DNA of 64,000 nucleotides. It comes from Carnegiea gigantea (lineage: Eukaryota; Streptophyta; Magnoliopsida; Caryophyllales; Cactaceae). Positions 22,972-34,065 of this stretch are shown here, one piece after another. Position numbers and translations under genes: made by a program. Numbering within the stretch: position 1 is the stretch's first letter; the number at the start of each line of letters is the position of its first letter. Below the pieces are notes generated by a model. It saw nothing but the letters and a program-made list of their open reading frames with translations. It did no database searches and was not told where the DNA came from. The stretch is taken from assembly GCA_029747015.1 (NCBI GenBank), contig JAKOGI010001335.1, positions 124,001 to 188,000 on the forward strand, read 5' to 3'.

Positions 22972-25521
22972 ATGGAATCTAGTTTAACCCCATCTATTTC
23001 AACTCCAGATTCATCAACTGTAGATCCTCAATCAATTCGTCAAAAGACTAATCTGGCATGGTCATGTGTTGTAATGGTACAATCTACTGAGGGGAAGAGG
23101 TTACTTATTCGTCAAAGGGGGAGGCATTAATAGGATGAAAATGCATCCAGTTGGACCAAATAGGGATGTAGATAGATCTAAAAAGGTGCTTATTGATGTT
23201 TGCTTCAAATGAATGAAAGTTTGAAAGAGATTACTCAACAAAAATTAGATCGACAAATGAATAGTGAAGAAGGGAACCCCTTTAGATCTTTTAATCTTGA
23301 GCAAGAATTTCAAAAGCATAATGAGCGTGTTTCAATTAATGAGGGTGGTCGTAGCAATCCTAATGCCAAAAGTTTGTTAGGCAAGAGGAAAGCAACTTTA
23401 GGAATCACTTGCTACTTCCCTCAAGGGGCTAGCCATGGTGCCCAACCTTCAATCAAGCCAAAATGGGAAAGTCTTGAAAAGTGGAGGCAAGTGGAATTGC
23501 ATGTGGTTCGTTTCTTTCATGATTGTTGCATTCCATTTTATTGTGCTAATTCTAGTCACTATCAAGAAACGGTTGATGCTATAGCCTCAGTTCATTTTGG
23601 GTATAAGGGTCCTAGTTACGATGCTTTGAGAATCAAACTTCTAGCAGAAGTGAAAAATAAAGTTATGTTGCTCAAGAACTCTTATAGAAGTTTTGGAATC
23701 ACACTGGATGCACTATCATGGGTGGTGGATGGATTGATTGCAGACATAGAAGTTTGAATGTTTGATCAATTTTCTTGTTTATTACCATAAAGGAATTGCT
23801 TTCATTAAATCTGTTGATACCTCTGCTATTGTGGCTAGTGCTCAACTTCTTTGCAATTTGTTTTCTAAATTTGTTGATATGGTTGGTGCTCAAAAATTTA
23901 TACATCTTATTACCAATAATGGGAGCAATTTTAAAGTTGCTAGGAGGTTATTGAATGAGAAATATGGAAATATGTGTTGGTCTCCATGTGGTGCATATTA
24001 TTTGAATTTGATCTTGCAAGATATTTCTAAAATGCCTCATGTTGTTGATGTAATTCAACATGGATGTCAAGTGACTAAGTTTTTGCATAACCACAAATGA
24101 CCATTGGGTTGGTTGAGGAGAGGCCTAGATGGACGGAAATATTACGTCCAGGAGATATAGGGTTTGCCACCGCATTCATTGCTTCGAGAAGACTTCATAG
24201 CCATAAGTTAGATTTGTAAGCTATGGTTACTAGTTCTGAATTTCATGGGTGGGGACACTCTCGGTCAATAAGAGGCAAAGTGGGAGAGGAAATCATCCTA
24301 GATTCTAGGCTTTGGAACGATTGTCTAGTGATTGTGAAAATTGTTAGTCCTCTCATGAGATTGCTTCGTATTGTTGATTCTAATGACTGGCTTTAGGCAA
24401 CATTTATGAGGGGATGTATAGTGCAAGAAAGACAATCAAGAAAATATTTAGGAACAAGAAGAGGTTGTATAGGCCTTATACTCGAATTGTGCAGGATAAA
24501 TGAGATAATCGCTTGTGCGAAATTGTACATGCCACTGCTTGTTGGTTGAATCCTGCATTTCAATATGATCAGAGTAGTTTTTGTCAAAAACTTGAGATTA
24601 TAGCTCGTTTAATTAATGTCACTAACTCCAAGCTTGGTGGGATAGTAGTTCTAAGGTCGTGCACAAGACTAGGATCTTCTGTGATCGTGGGAAGGGATTT
24701 GAAAGGCATTTAGCTTTGACTAGTAGCAAGACTACTTGCTGAGTTATGCTACTAATAAAATTTGAGATAATGCAATTTTAAGTATTTACTTTTTTATTCA
24801 CTAATCTTTGTGTATTTTGTGATTTTTATGTAGATGAGTGGCGGAGAATATTTGGACATGATTGTCCAAATCTCAAAAAATTAGCCATAAAACTTCTTAC
24901 CAAATTGCATTATCTTCGGGATATGAGAGGAATTGGAGTGTTTTTTTAGTGCTCCTACACAAAGAAGAGAAATAGGCTGGAGTATCAGAAGATGAATGAT
25001 CTTGTCTATGTACTTTATCATCTTCAATTGAAGAATAGGTAAGTTAACTTCTTTTTTCTTATATTAGCTATTATAGTTTTTGTATATAATGTTTGTATAT
25101 AATGTTTCTACATGAGTACAGGCTTTACAACAAGAAAAGGCCATATGATCCAATTGATACTGATTGTATAGAGAGAATTGATTTATGAGTGGTTGAGGAT
25201 GAAACGCAAAGTGAGTTAGATTTTGATAACTTGGAAGAAATGCTTCACAATGAACAAGGTGTGTCATACATAATTTCAATGGACACTAACAACTTTCTAG
25301 ACTTCATAAATTACTAACTTGCATTACTTTGAAGGTTGCAAATGGATGTTAATGATGATGAGGAGGATAATGGTGGTGCTCAAGGTAGTGTTCGTTGTGA
25401 TAGTGATGGCGAAGATGATTTGATGATGTATACCAAAGGATTGGATTTGTCTTCATTTAATGATGCTGGAGGGGTACACGCAAGTGGCTATTACCATGGA
25501 TTTGAGTTAGGAGATGACTAG
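22972..25521 (+). pseudogene. hAT-superfamily transposase pseudogene
   Basis: The remnant starts at ATG 22972 and ends with an acidic tail (25336-25521). The N-terminal part, where a BED zinc finger is expected, breaks at tandem stops near 23127. The frame at 23200-23757 has the hAT central region, with YDALRIKLLAEVKNK before the first catalytic segment. The frame at 23762-24100 continues it with KSVDTSAIVASAQLL and reads ITNNGSNF where the family has an Asp, followed by CWSPCGAYYLNLILQDI. Near 24839-25190 lies the C-terminal dimerisation region (KKRNRLEYQKMNDLVYVLY). At least five frame breaks or stops and the Asp-to-Asn change show it is dead. Terminal inverted repeats were not located. Confidence 0.85.
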
Positions 25522-25559
25522 TTGTGCCACTTATTGGCAATTGGACATTGATTGTTTGT

Positions 25560-26864
25560 TTTCTTTGTTGTGATGTGGAAAAACTGCACAAAGATACCTT
25601 AAGATTTGCATAAACTATTTTAAGGGCCTTCAGTTTTTAAAAAAAACTATAAAATACATTGACTTATGAGGTAACTAACAGAAAAGACCCTCAAAGTTTG
25701 TGCAAACTACTTTCTAGGTCCAATTCTACTGTTTTAATTCACGGGTAATGCTCATAATTTTTCATATTTGCATATTTTACCCCAATCCTCAAAAACCTAC
25801 TTTCAAAAATCTTAATTTTGGGCATGTGATTTTATGTTTATAAGTACTACTTGAAGCCCTATTCAATATGATATCAGAGCTATGCGGTCAAAAATAATTA
25901 TGTTAATTAATAGTTAATCAAGCTATTTAACTATGTTTAATGCTTGAATCGTCACTTAATTGTCTTGCTCCTAATTATTTACATATTGTACACTCATCGG
26001 AAGAAACCACTTCAGTAGCATTGCAATCACTGATATAGATTTAGAGTTAAAGATGAAATTAGCAAAAATTAAGACTGAACTTAAAGAGATAAAAAAACAA
26101 TTATCTGTAATCCATCTTTTTTTAATTAGCGAAGCTAGATATAGTGAAAAATTTGATTTAATTATTAGTACTCCATTTCAGCATAAATATCCTTTTCAAA
26201 ATCTAAAAAATAAAAATTCATTTCCCTTGCAAGGTATAAAAATTGTAAAAGAAGTAGGAGAAAAATCAACTGAAAATCCACCAGAAAAGGCAGAAAAGGA
26301 AGAAGAGGATGTAGTATAAGTAGTAAGATCTAGAAAACTTATAAAATACGTTTGATGAGGAACAAATCTAGGCGAATTAAAGAAGATCATGCATGCAATA
26401 ATAGACAAGCAAGAAGTCCTATCTGATGATAATGAAAAGACAAATAATGTTCAGTTAGAAGAAGAAATATATCAATAGATGAACTTGAATAAATTAGAAG
26501 ATCTAAATGTTGTTCTTCAAAGAAAATTAAGAGAAAATTGGATAAAAAATATGAAAAATCGGTGACTGATGGTGAAATCAATGAGATTAGAGAAGAATTT
26601 AACACATACGAAATTGAATCAAATCTAGTTAATAGAGTTATTCCTAAACCTCAAAAACTTCGCGAATCTTCTAGAAGAAATACCCATTTTGTGAGACCTA
26701 GATACATTCCAGCATGACGTATAACCAACTTTTCCTATGCGTTCATCCTAAGGAAATCTTGTGAAGAAATTAACGTTATCCCAATTAGCTAAACGGGGTA
26801 TATCTTAAATATCGATGGAGCTCGCAATAGATAAGAAGTTTTGAACATTAGAAAAGGCAATTTG
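25560..26864 (+). pseudogene. Endogenous caulimovirus-like copy A, 5' part (leader and coat N-terminal region)
   Basis: This is the left part of a + strand viral fossil. It holds a non-coding leader, a primer-binding-site-like sequence at 25869-25880, and a frame from 26053 with a Lys/Glu-rich coiled coil. Degenerate coat-region sequence follows up to about 26864. The leader is recognisably similar to the reverse complement of 33600-34000, which belongs to copy B. The same coat reading resumes at about 34066, so the interval between is an insertion. The left integration border is uncertain. Stops are frequent and no functional protein is expected. Confidence 0.7.
25869..25880 (+). promoter_or_regulatory. 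tRNA-Met primer-binding site of pararetroviral copy A
   Basis: TGATATCAGAGC differs at one base from TGGTATCAGAGC, the complement of the initiator tRNA-Met 3' end used by caulimovirids and copia elements. It lies upstream of the first viral frame, as expected. Confidence 0.75.
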
Positions 26865-27665
26865 CGATTCTGGGTACCCTAGGTTTTATGGAAATAACTT
26901 TTAAGGGACAACTTTTTTAGAATGCATTCCTAAATACCTACTATTTTAGGTAAACTATTTGCAGAGGTCAATATTCTACAAAACAATTATTTTTAGGAGT
27001 TTTTATTTCAAATTCAACCCACAACTTTTTTAACTTTCTATTTTTGGCCCAAATGGGGTTCAAAGTGCAAATACTCAAACTTTTGGGTTTTTTTAGAAAA
27101 CTAAGCTTATATTAACATTTGGACTTCTTATAATGACATTACTGGTACTAATTATTATAATCTACTGCTTATATTATAAATATTATATTTTCTGTGATTA
27201 GAGACCCACCATGCTTAGCAAAATAATTAAAGTTTAATTACAAAGTTTCGACTATTACCCGAACTTAGTCAGCGATGGGCCCTAGGCCTTCCTCTAGCTT
27301 CTAGTTTACTAAGATTGCTAATCGCAACAACACCTTTCTTAGATCAGGCACAATACAGATTCATTTTACTTCCTACCTCGAACCATAATCACTAATCAAT
27401 TTTTTTTGTATGTTTAAGGACAGTGAGATTCTAATCAAGAAATGATAATATTTAAGACATAAGGTTCAATTGAATAACGTTTCCTATTGAGAAACTTCTT
27501 CTATTGAAAGCTTGAAATGGGAAATATTATAATGGAAAGATTGAAGAGGGACTTAAGCTGCTATGATCATCAGAGATGCTTGCTCATAGAGAAATGGAGA
27601 ATCTCGACTTCTCTTTTGCTCAAGTATGCTCAATTAATCGTGTCCTTCATCAGCAATCGGCATAT

Positions 27666-27674
27666 CCTTTTATA
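27666..27674 (-). promoter_or_regulatory. TATA box of the presumed pregenomic RNA promoter, copy B
   Basis: On the minus strand TATAAAAGG lies between the last viral frame (ending near 27953) and the leader, where caulimovirids have their main promoter. Transcription would run to lower coordinates from about 27640. Activity is unknown. Confidence 0.5.
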
Positions 27675-27952
27675 GAAGAGATGGACTACATAGAATGGCC
27701 TAATGGCTACAGTACACACTAATATTTTCACATGTCCATAACTGTCCTCACATGGCTACAGTAGGCAATATTATTTTACTGACTGGACACTTGACAAAAA
27801 TAGTACAATAATAGAGCAATAATTTTTTAAAGCTTTTAATGCTGATAAGAATAGTAATCCATATTGAGATTCTGCAGGCCTTCATATCTAATAATGTATT
27901 TCACTCCATCATTTTCTAGATAATCATCAAAATCTTTATTAAATTGAAGATG

Positions 27953-28832
27953 TTATGGATCCCATCTTTCGAATAACTCATGAAGATATCTTTTTTCTTT
28001 TTCTGATAAGAAATTTTCAGCTCCAACATCAATGAAATAATCAAAGACATCTTTTGAAGTTGTTCCTTCTACTTTCATATACTTGCTGAATTCATTATGA
28101 TAGATGAAAATAGTGTTCCTGTAATGCATTAGTGTTATTCCTTGTTCAATTAATGCCCACATTTGATGATAAATATTATAATCACTGATGGCTCTTCCTA
28201 AAAAAGAATCACTAACTAATTCTTGTCATTCTGAAAACCATTCTTATTGTTGATCATTGGGATCATCTAAATCAACTATTTCAACAAGATAATTGACTGG
28301 TTTGGCTCTTCCGTTTTCATACTTGATTACTGCGCAATGCACTTTGACATACAAATTTTTATTGTATGGAATTTTATTGGGCTACCAGGAAATGTGAGAA
28401 TCCAATGGATCCTTTTAAATATGCGTTGTTGAAACTTAGTTTGTCTTAAGAAGAATGGAACTTCAGATCTAGGATTTCCATATGGCAAACTACCATTATG
28501 TATTTCTAGGCTTTTATGATAGGGTCATCCGAAGAGATTGAATTTGTTAGGAGATCAACCCCCAACTCCTCATTTATTAGGAAAGAAGATCGTAGTGCTC
28601 CATGACTCCAAAATATTATAAGAATAACTAGAATAGTAGTCGATGCAAGTTGAGTATCATTCGTTGAGTCATTTTTCTTGAACATGGAACTTATTTCTTC
28701 TTGAATGTCATAAGGACACCTTAGGTAATTCATTTGTAACTCTAAAAGACTGAATCTTTGTATTATTAGATAGGCAAAGGACAGCAGACCAACACGTGAT
28801 CTACTTTTTGTATGAAATTTCAAAAATACCAA
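27953..28832 (-). pseudogene. Downstream viral frame of unknown function, copy B
   Basis: Two open pieces (28506-28832 and 27953-28162), joined by degenerate sequence, lie downstream of the RNase H region. The final stretch (MWALIEQGITLMHYRN...) is closely matched in the + strand copy at about 38200-38300, so it was a real viral gene before decay. I recognise no domain; by position it could be a translational transactivator/inclusion-body-like protein, but nothing in the sequence proves that. Confidence 0.55.
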
Positions 28833-28899
28833 TAAGGATTCAACTATAAAAAGAAACCCGTTCTAGCAGTAACGACACTTCATTTTGGATTTCCTCCTA

Positions 28900-30330
28900 T
28901 CTGGCATGAATTCTGCTCTGATGATCACCATTAGCGAGTTCTCTAGTTAAACTATCTGCCAAAGAGTTCTTTGATCCCTGTATATATTCAATAGCAAAGG
29001 AAAGCTGGTTAAGCCCTAACTGTTAATGCAGGAGTCGCACTTGTGCTTACATATTTTATAAATTCTTTTTCACAAAACTAAGTATTTCTTTGCAATCAGT
29101 TCAAATAACAAAAGATTTTAGGGTGAAAAAGATTAAAAACTTTTCAATTCCTCTTATGATTGTAAGGATTTCTTTTTCCATCGTTGGATAGTTGGATTCC
29201 GCTTTATTAAAACTTCCACTGCAATATTTGCAGAGTTTTCATCCTTTAATTTTGAATACTGCACTCCAATGCTCATGGCTGGTATCTGTCTCAAGAATTA
29301 AATTATCTCTTTCATTAAGCAAATTAAGAACAAATATTTTTACCCATCTTTTTGAAGTTTTGTACAATCTTTGAATCGCTAAGGGTCCATATCTAACTTA
29401 CTTCTTTCTTGAGTTTTTGCTGTAATGGTTTTCTTAATTTAGCTAGATCTTTAATGAAATTTGGAGCATAAGTGAGACATCCAAGAAACCTTTTTAATTG
29501 CTTCCTATTTTTAATGTTTTCAGGAAAACTTTTTATTTTTTCTAAAATATGCTTTTGAAGGATGATTTGTCCAGCTTTTATTTCTAAACACAAAACCTCA
29601 ATTTCTTGTTTAGCATAAATGCACTTGTTTTTACCAAGAATAATACCATAATCAATGCATCTTTGGGTGACAGCTAGGACATCATCTTTGTGTTGTTCTA
29701 TGGTCTTTGAAAGGACAAGGATATTATTAATGTAAAGTAGGCAGTAGTGATTAAGATCTTTGAAGTGGCTATCCATTCTTCTTTGGAATACTTAAGGTGT
29801 ATTTTTTAGACCAAATAGATTGCTATTCACTCATAATGTCCTTGAGGGGTACTAAACATAGTTAGAAGAATGTTCTCCTCATCCATTTTTATCTACTAGT
29901 ATCCGCTTTTACAGTCCATTTTTGAGAACCAAGAGGCTCCTTAAATTCCATTGAAAAGGATTGTTTTGTTAGGAATATAATAACTATCAAAAATAGTATT
30001 ATTATTATTAAGCTTTTTGTAATTAATTACCATTCTAGTTTTTCCTATTTTTTCTTTAGCATGATTTCTTACCATAAAGGCGGTATTAGTGGGAGGACTC
30101 TTTCTATTTTTGATTAATCCTTTATCTAGAAATTCTTTGATTTGCTTATCAAATTCTTGGATGTCCTAGTGTGTATACACCATTTGTTTGACTCGAATAA
30201 CAGTGTTGGGATTTAACAAAGTAATCTTTATAAATGTCTTATCTTTATCTCAAAATTTTAGAGGATTACCAGAGTAGAGTTCTTTGCATAATTGCTCTTA
30301 CTGTTCAGCAATCAACTCTTTAATGGATAA
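28900..30330 (-). pseudogene. Pararetroviral reverse transcriptase and RNase H remnant, copy B
   Basis: The frame at 29776-29393 holds the RT palm. The metal-binding motif reads YINN where YxDD is required, so the catalytic aspartates are lost. The following segment (KRFLGCLTYAPNFIKDLAKL) is the typical connection after the palm. RNase H-like sequence continues down to about 28900, and N-terminal RT sequence extends up to about 30330 with stops. The gene cannot encode an active polymerase. Confidence 0.8.
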
Positions 30331-30374
30331 CTCAAGTAGTGAGATTGTTAGTGCTATATCACGTTGTGCAGAGA

Positions 30375-30979
30375 TTATCTTTTCACCACGCTGGCTGCAT
30401 GTGAACTCAATTTTTTGATGAGTGTAGCTTTATTTAACTTATCAATAGAGACTGAGTGACCATCTATTATGAAAATTATTTGGTTTATGGTATGTTTGCA
30501 TGGAGAATATAGTCTCTGAAAGTTATTTCCAATAATTATATCATAGAAGGGTTGATCCATAGCCCATAGGACTAGTATAATGCATTGGACTCTTCCTATT
30601 TTTATTGATAACTCTTGTATGGCCTTCTTGCAGCTCATTATGCTATTGTCAACTATCCTTATTTCTAAAGGATTCTTGGCTTTCTTCTATATAAATTTGG
30701 AAATAAATATCTTTTCCCAAAATAGAAGAACAACCACTATATATAAGTACACAATTTATATTTATTACACTCCTCTAAACATACATTTATTAGGATATAG
30801 ATGCCATTAGGATTTGTGTTGGTGACTTCATAACATATCTCCATAGTCATATTTTTGAGTAATTCATCGCCACGGATTGACTCACTAATAGTTCTTGTTT
30901 TGTACTTAGTGACTTTTCTATTTAGACTCATACTTCGGATAACACTATGTCTTATAGATTCAAAACACATTCTACTCAT
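30375..30979 (-). pseudogene. Pararetroviral aspartic protease region remnant, copy B
   Basis: Frames at 30979-30737 and 30638-30375 correspond to the protease-RT linker region. The same residues surround a clear DSG active-site triplet in copy A (35990-36030). A stop falls at the matching place here. The following part reads FYDIIIGNNFQRLYSP, as is typical between protease and RT. Confidence 0.65.
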
Positions 30980-31210
30980 TTAACTAGTCATGCTAATTGT
31001 ATAATCTTCTTTAAGCTCCTTTTTAGCTGATGAAGACCGTTCTCCCCATTCTAATCTTGTATTCATACTTCTTAATAATTGGGGTTTAATGTTAATTTTA
31101 TCATTTTCATCAATTTTTATTATGTTCTTCTTATTGATTTATGTAGGATTGGCAAAGTTAGATATCTATGACCTATTAATTTTTGTCTCCTACGGATTAA
31201 ATTTTATCTT

Positions 31211-31870
31211 TTAGAATTTTTTGCAATGGAGTAGAGTCTCAAATTTTTCCACCTCTATCATCGTTATTTTAGTATTTGGGTCTATGGTATTATTTAATTT
31301 ATAGATGATTTTCCAAAATATCCTCAATGGGTAACCTCCTCTTTTCATATCCATCCCAGCTGTTTTTATCTTAAGGGATAGGAAGTTTTTAACAAATTTA
31401 TCTTTTAGACTCATATAATATCCAGGTCGATAATTGAATCCTACTAATCCATTACAGAAATTAGTTTTAGTCCCTGTGGTAATTTGGTTATTAAATTTGA
31501 AATGCTTGATATCATAGAGCATAGCATAAAGATTAATATCTTTGCCATAATCCTGTAAAGGAGTAATTTGAACTTGGACGCTACCAACATGGATATAGCT
31601 ATACTTTCTATCTTTGTTGTGCTTAAGAATATTTTCTTAGCTAATGAGATTAACTTCTACCACATCATACTCACAGTCATTTATTTCTAAATCCCCTTCC
31701 ATCATTTCACATATGTACTTACTCTTCAATTGAAAGATGGGTGGTTTATAAATAATGTCTTTCTGAATTATAGCAAGAACCCAATCCCCTTTGACATATT
31801 CATTCTCATTATCTATAATAAATTCTTTTCCTTGAAGATCACCAAGACTAATTGAACTACTTTTCATCAT
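31211..31870 (-). pseudogene. Movement-protein-like region remnant, copy B
   Basis: The frames 31870-31637 and 31522-31211 match in order the + strand sequence at 35020-35530. The pattern (a short glycine-containing strand, then NYRPGYYMSLKDKFVKNFLS and a GMDMKRGGYPL stretch) resembles the 30K-type movement protein of caulimovirids. Assignment is by resemblance and position, between zinc knuckle and protease. Confidence 0.5.
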
Positions 31871-32034
31871 ATGACACGCTTCTTTATAATGACTTTCTTT
31901 ATATTCATCTTCTAGTACAATCTCAACAATTTAGGGCTAGATCTAGTGCTTCTTCCTTGCTAAGCTCAAAATAATCTACACTACCCAAAGTTTCAATAAG
32001 CTTGTTATTATTCCTATTTTTATATTTGTTTGCA

Positions 32035-33600
32035 TAATGACCTACCTCTCCACATGTCCAACACTTACAAATTGTTCTTCCCGGCAGGATAATAAGTGGT
32101 TTTTCTAAAAAATCTTCATTTTTAGGGCTGGGTTTGCTATAATATTTTCTTTTATATTTCTCTCCCCTTTACTTGTTAAAGCTTTTTTCTTATAAAATTT
32201 TCCTTTTCTTCTCGTTTCAAGTTTCTTTCTCCAGTGATGAGGCGAATCCCAAACAAGCTAGAAACTGCTTCTTCATTTTCTTTTGCTTTTGGAGATCAAG
32301 ATATTGATCATTGACCCATTTGCTTAGATAAGAGATTCTTGTACCAAAAGTATCAATGACATATGCTTTCTCAAGCCACGCAATGTATTTTTCATTGATT
32401 ATGAAATTTATCGGATATGGTAATTTGCCATAAAACATACAAAGCTTGGTTTCATTATGCCCAATTTGTAATAATATTGACTAAATTTAGCAATATAATT
32501 CTCTAGATATCTCATATCCCAAAGCTCTATGTTTTAAATTTCTTTGCTGTTCTCTGGCTTTTACTTCAGAATCAAGTTTAGCGCCGATAAATTCAGTTTT
32601 GATTTCCTCACATAAATTTTTGAATATTGCGGCTGGTGTTTCCATCATTCTTAATGTAGTTTTACCACCCTCATTTAATGAATCATACTAATCAGCCAAA
32701 GCGCTAAAAAAACTATGTTCGATATAGTTTAGGAAATTTCCAGCAGTCCATATTGTATTTAAGTTTAGGACACTATTCATACCTCTTTTGCAATGTTCAA
32801 ATATTTCTTCTCTATTACGAGCTCCATCGATTTTTAAGATGTACCCTATTTGGCTAATTGGGGTAAGACCAATTTCTTCAAAGGTCGTGATCTTCTTTGG
32901 GATAAACACAAAGGAAAAGTTAGTTGTACGCCCTGCTAAAACGTATCTGGATCTCATAGAATGGGTATTTCTTCTAAAAGGTTTACCAAATTCTTCACGC
33001 TTAGGAGCAACATTGTTAACTAAATTGAACTCGTTTCCATCTATGTTAAGTTCTTCTCCAATATCAGTGGTTTCGTCATCAGATACCATTTTGTCATTTT
33101 TTTTTTATCAAGTTTCTTTCTAACTTCTTCTAAAGGTACAATATTAAGATCCTCTAGTTAAATACGTTTATTTGCTGATATATTTCGTCCTAACTGGACA
33201 TTATTTGTCTCTTTATTATCATCAGATATTATATCTTATTTATCAACTATTGCGCCCATAATTTTGTTTAATTCTTCTAGATTTTGTTCTCTATCAAACA
33301 TATTATGTAATTCTTCAAGATATACTGCTTATACTCCATCTTCTTCTTCTTTCTCTACCTTTCAGATAATTTTTCAGTTAATTTTCTCCTATTTCTTTTT
33401 GGATTTTTATATCACGCGAAGGAAATAGATTTTTGCTTTAGGGGGAAATGATATCTATGTTGAAATGGAGTACTAATACTTAAAGTAGTTTTTCCACAAT
33501 GTCCAATTTTGTTCACTAAAGAAAGATGGATTATAGACAATTGCTTCTTAATCTCCTTAACTTTAGTCTTGATTTTTGCTAATCGACTTTTTATTCTAAA
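32035..33600 (-). pseudogene. Coat-protein region with zinc knuckle, copy B
   Basis: The longest open piece is 33089-32688 (133 codons); a Lys-rich segment follows down to about 32160. A CCHC-like knuckle (CWTCGEVGHYANKY, about 32035-32085) ends the region, with Tyr replacing the last Cys. The upstream coiled-coil part extends to about 33600. An acidic N-terminal part, a basic tail and a terminal knuckle are the usual features of caulimovirid coat proteins. Stops and frameshifts are present. Confidence 0.7.
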
Positions 33601-33766
33601 ACTATATCAATGATATAGTTTAACTAAAAGTGGTTCCTTCTGGTTAATGAACAATATGTTAATAATTAGGAGTAGGCAAGTAGGTGATGATTCAAGCATT
33701 AAATACAGTTAATTAGTTTAATTAATCATTAATTAGCTTAATTATCTTAATTTTTTGGGTCACATG

Positions 33767-33778
33767 GCGCTGCTACCA
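33767..33778 (-). promoter_or_regulatory. Decayed tRNA-Met primer-binding site, copy B
   Basis: On the minus strand TGGTAGCAGCGC matches TGGTATCAGAGC at 10 of 12 bases. It sits at the same place relative to the first frame as the site in copy A. Confidence 0.6.
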
Positions 33779-34065
33779 AATGAAAGAGGGCCTCGAGTTG
33801 TACTTATGAGAGAAATTACACATGCACAAAATTAAAATTTTCAAAAGTAAGTTTTTAAGGATTGGGGTGAAAAATGCAAGGATTGGAGTGAAAAAAGCAA
33901 GAATTAGGGTGAAAAGTTTAGGTCAAAAGATGAAAATAAAAATAGTAAACTGTCCCCTTAAAATAGTTTCTATAGAATATTGAGAATTTTAAATATATTC
34001 TAATAACATGGTTCCCTAATTATAATTTCCACGCAAATTAGGGTATCTAGCTATAATATTTTGCT

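Larger units (their letters stand above)
26865..34065 (-). mobile_element. Endogenous caulimovirus-like copy B, near genome length, inverted inside copy A
   Basis: Some 7.2 kb on the minus strand holds one viral genome's worth of modules. From high to low coordinates they are: leader with primer-binding site, coat region with zinc knuckle, movement-protein-like region, aspartic protease, RT, RNase H, a downstream frame of unknown function, and a promoter-like TATA box. The length fits the 7-8 kb genomes of the family. Having coat before movement protein in one block recalls cavemovirus/solendovirus-type layouts; that placement is tentative. Both ends fall in the non-coding leader, as for a circular genome opened there. 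The coding parts are full of stops and frameshifts. Confidence 0.75.

Noticed and set aside
32788..33123. 111-codon + strand frame
   Set aside because: Antisense shadow of the coat-region frame of the minus-strand viral copy.
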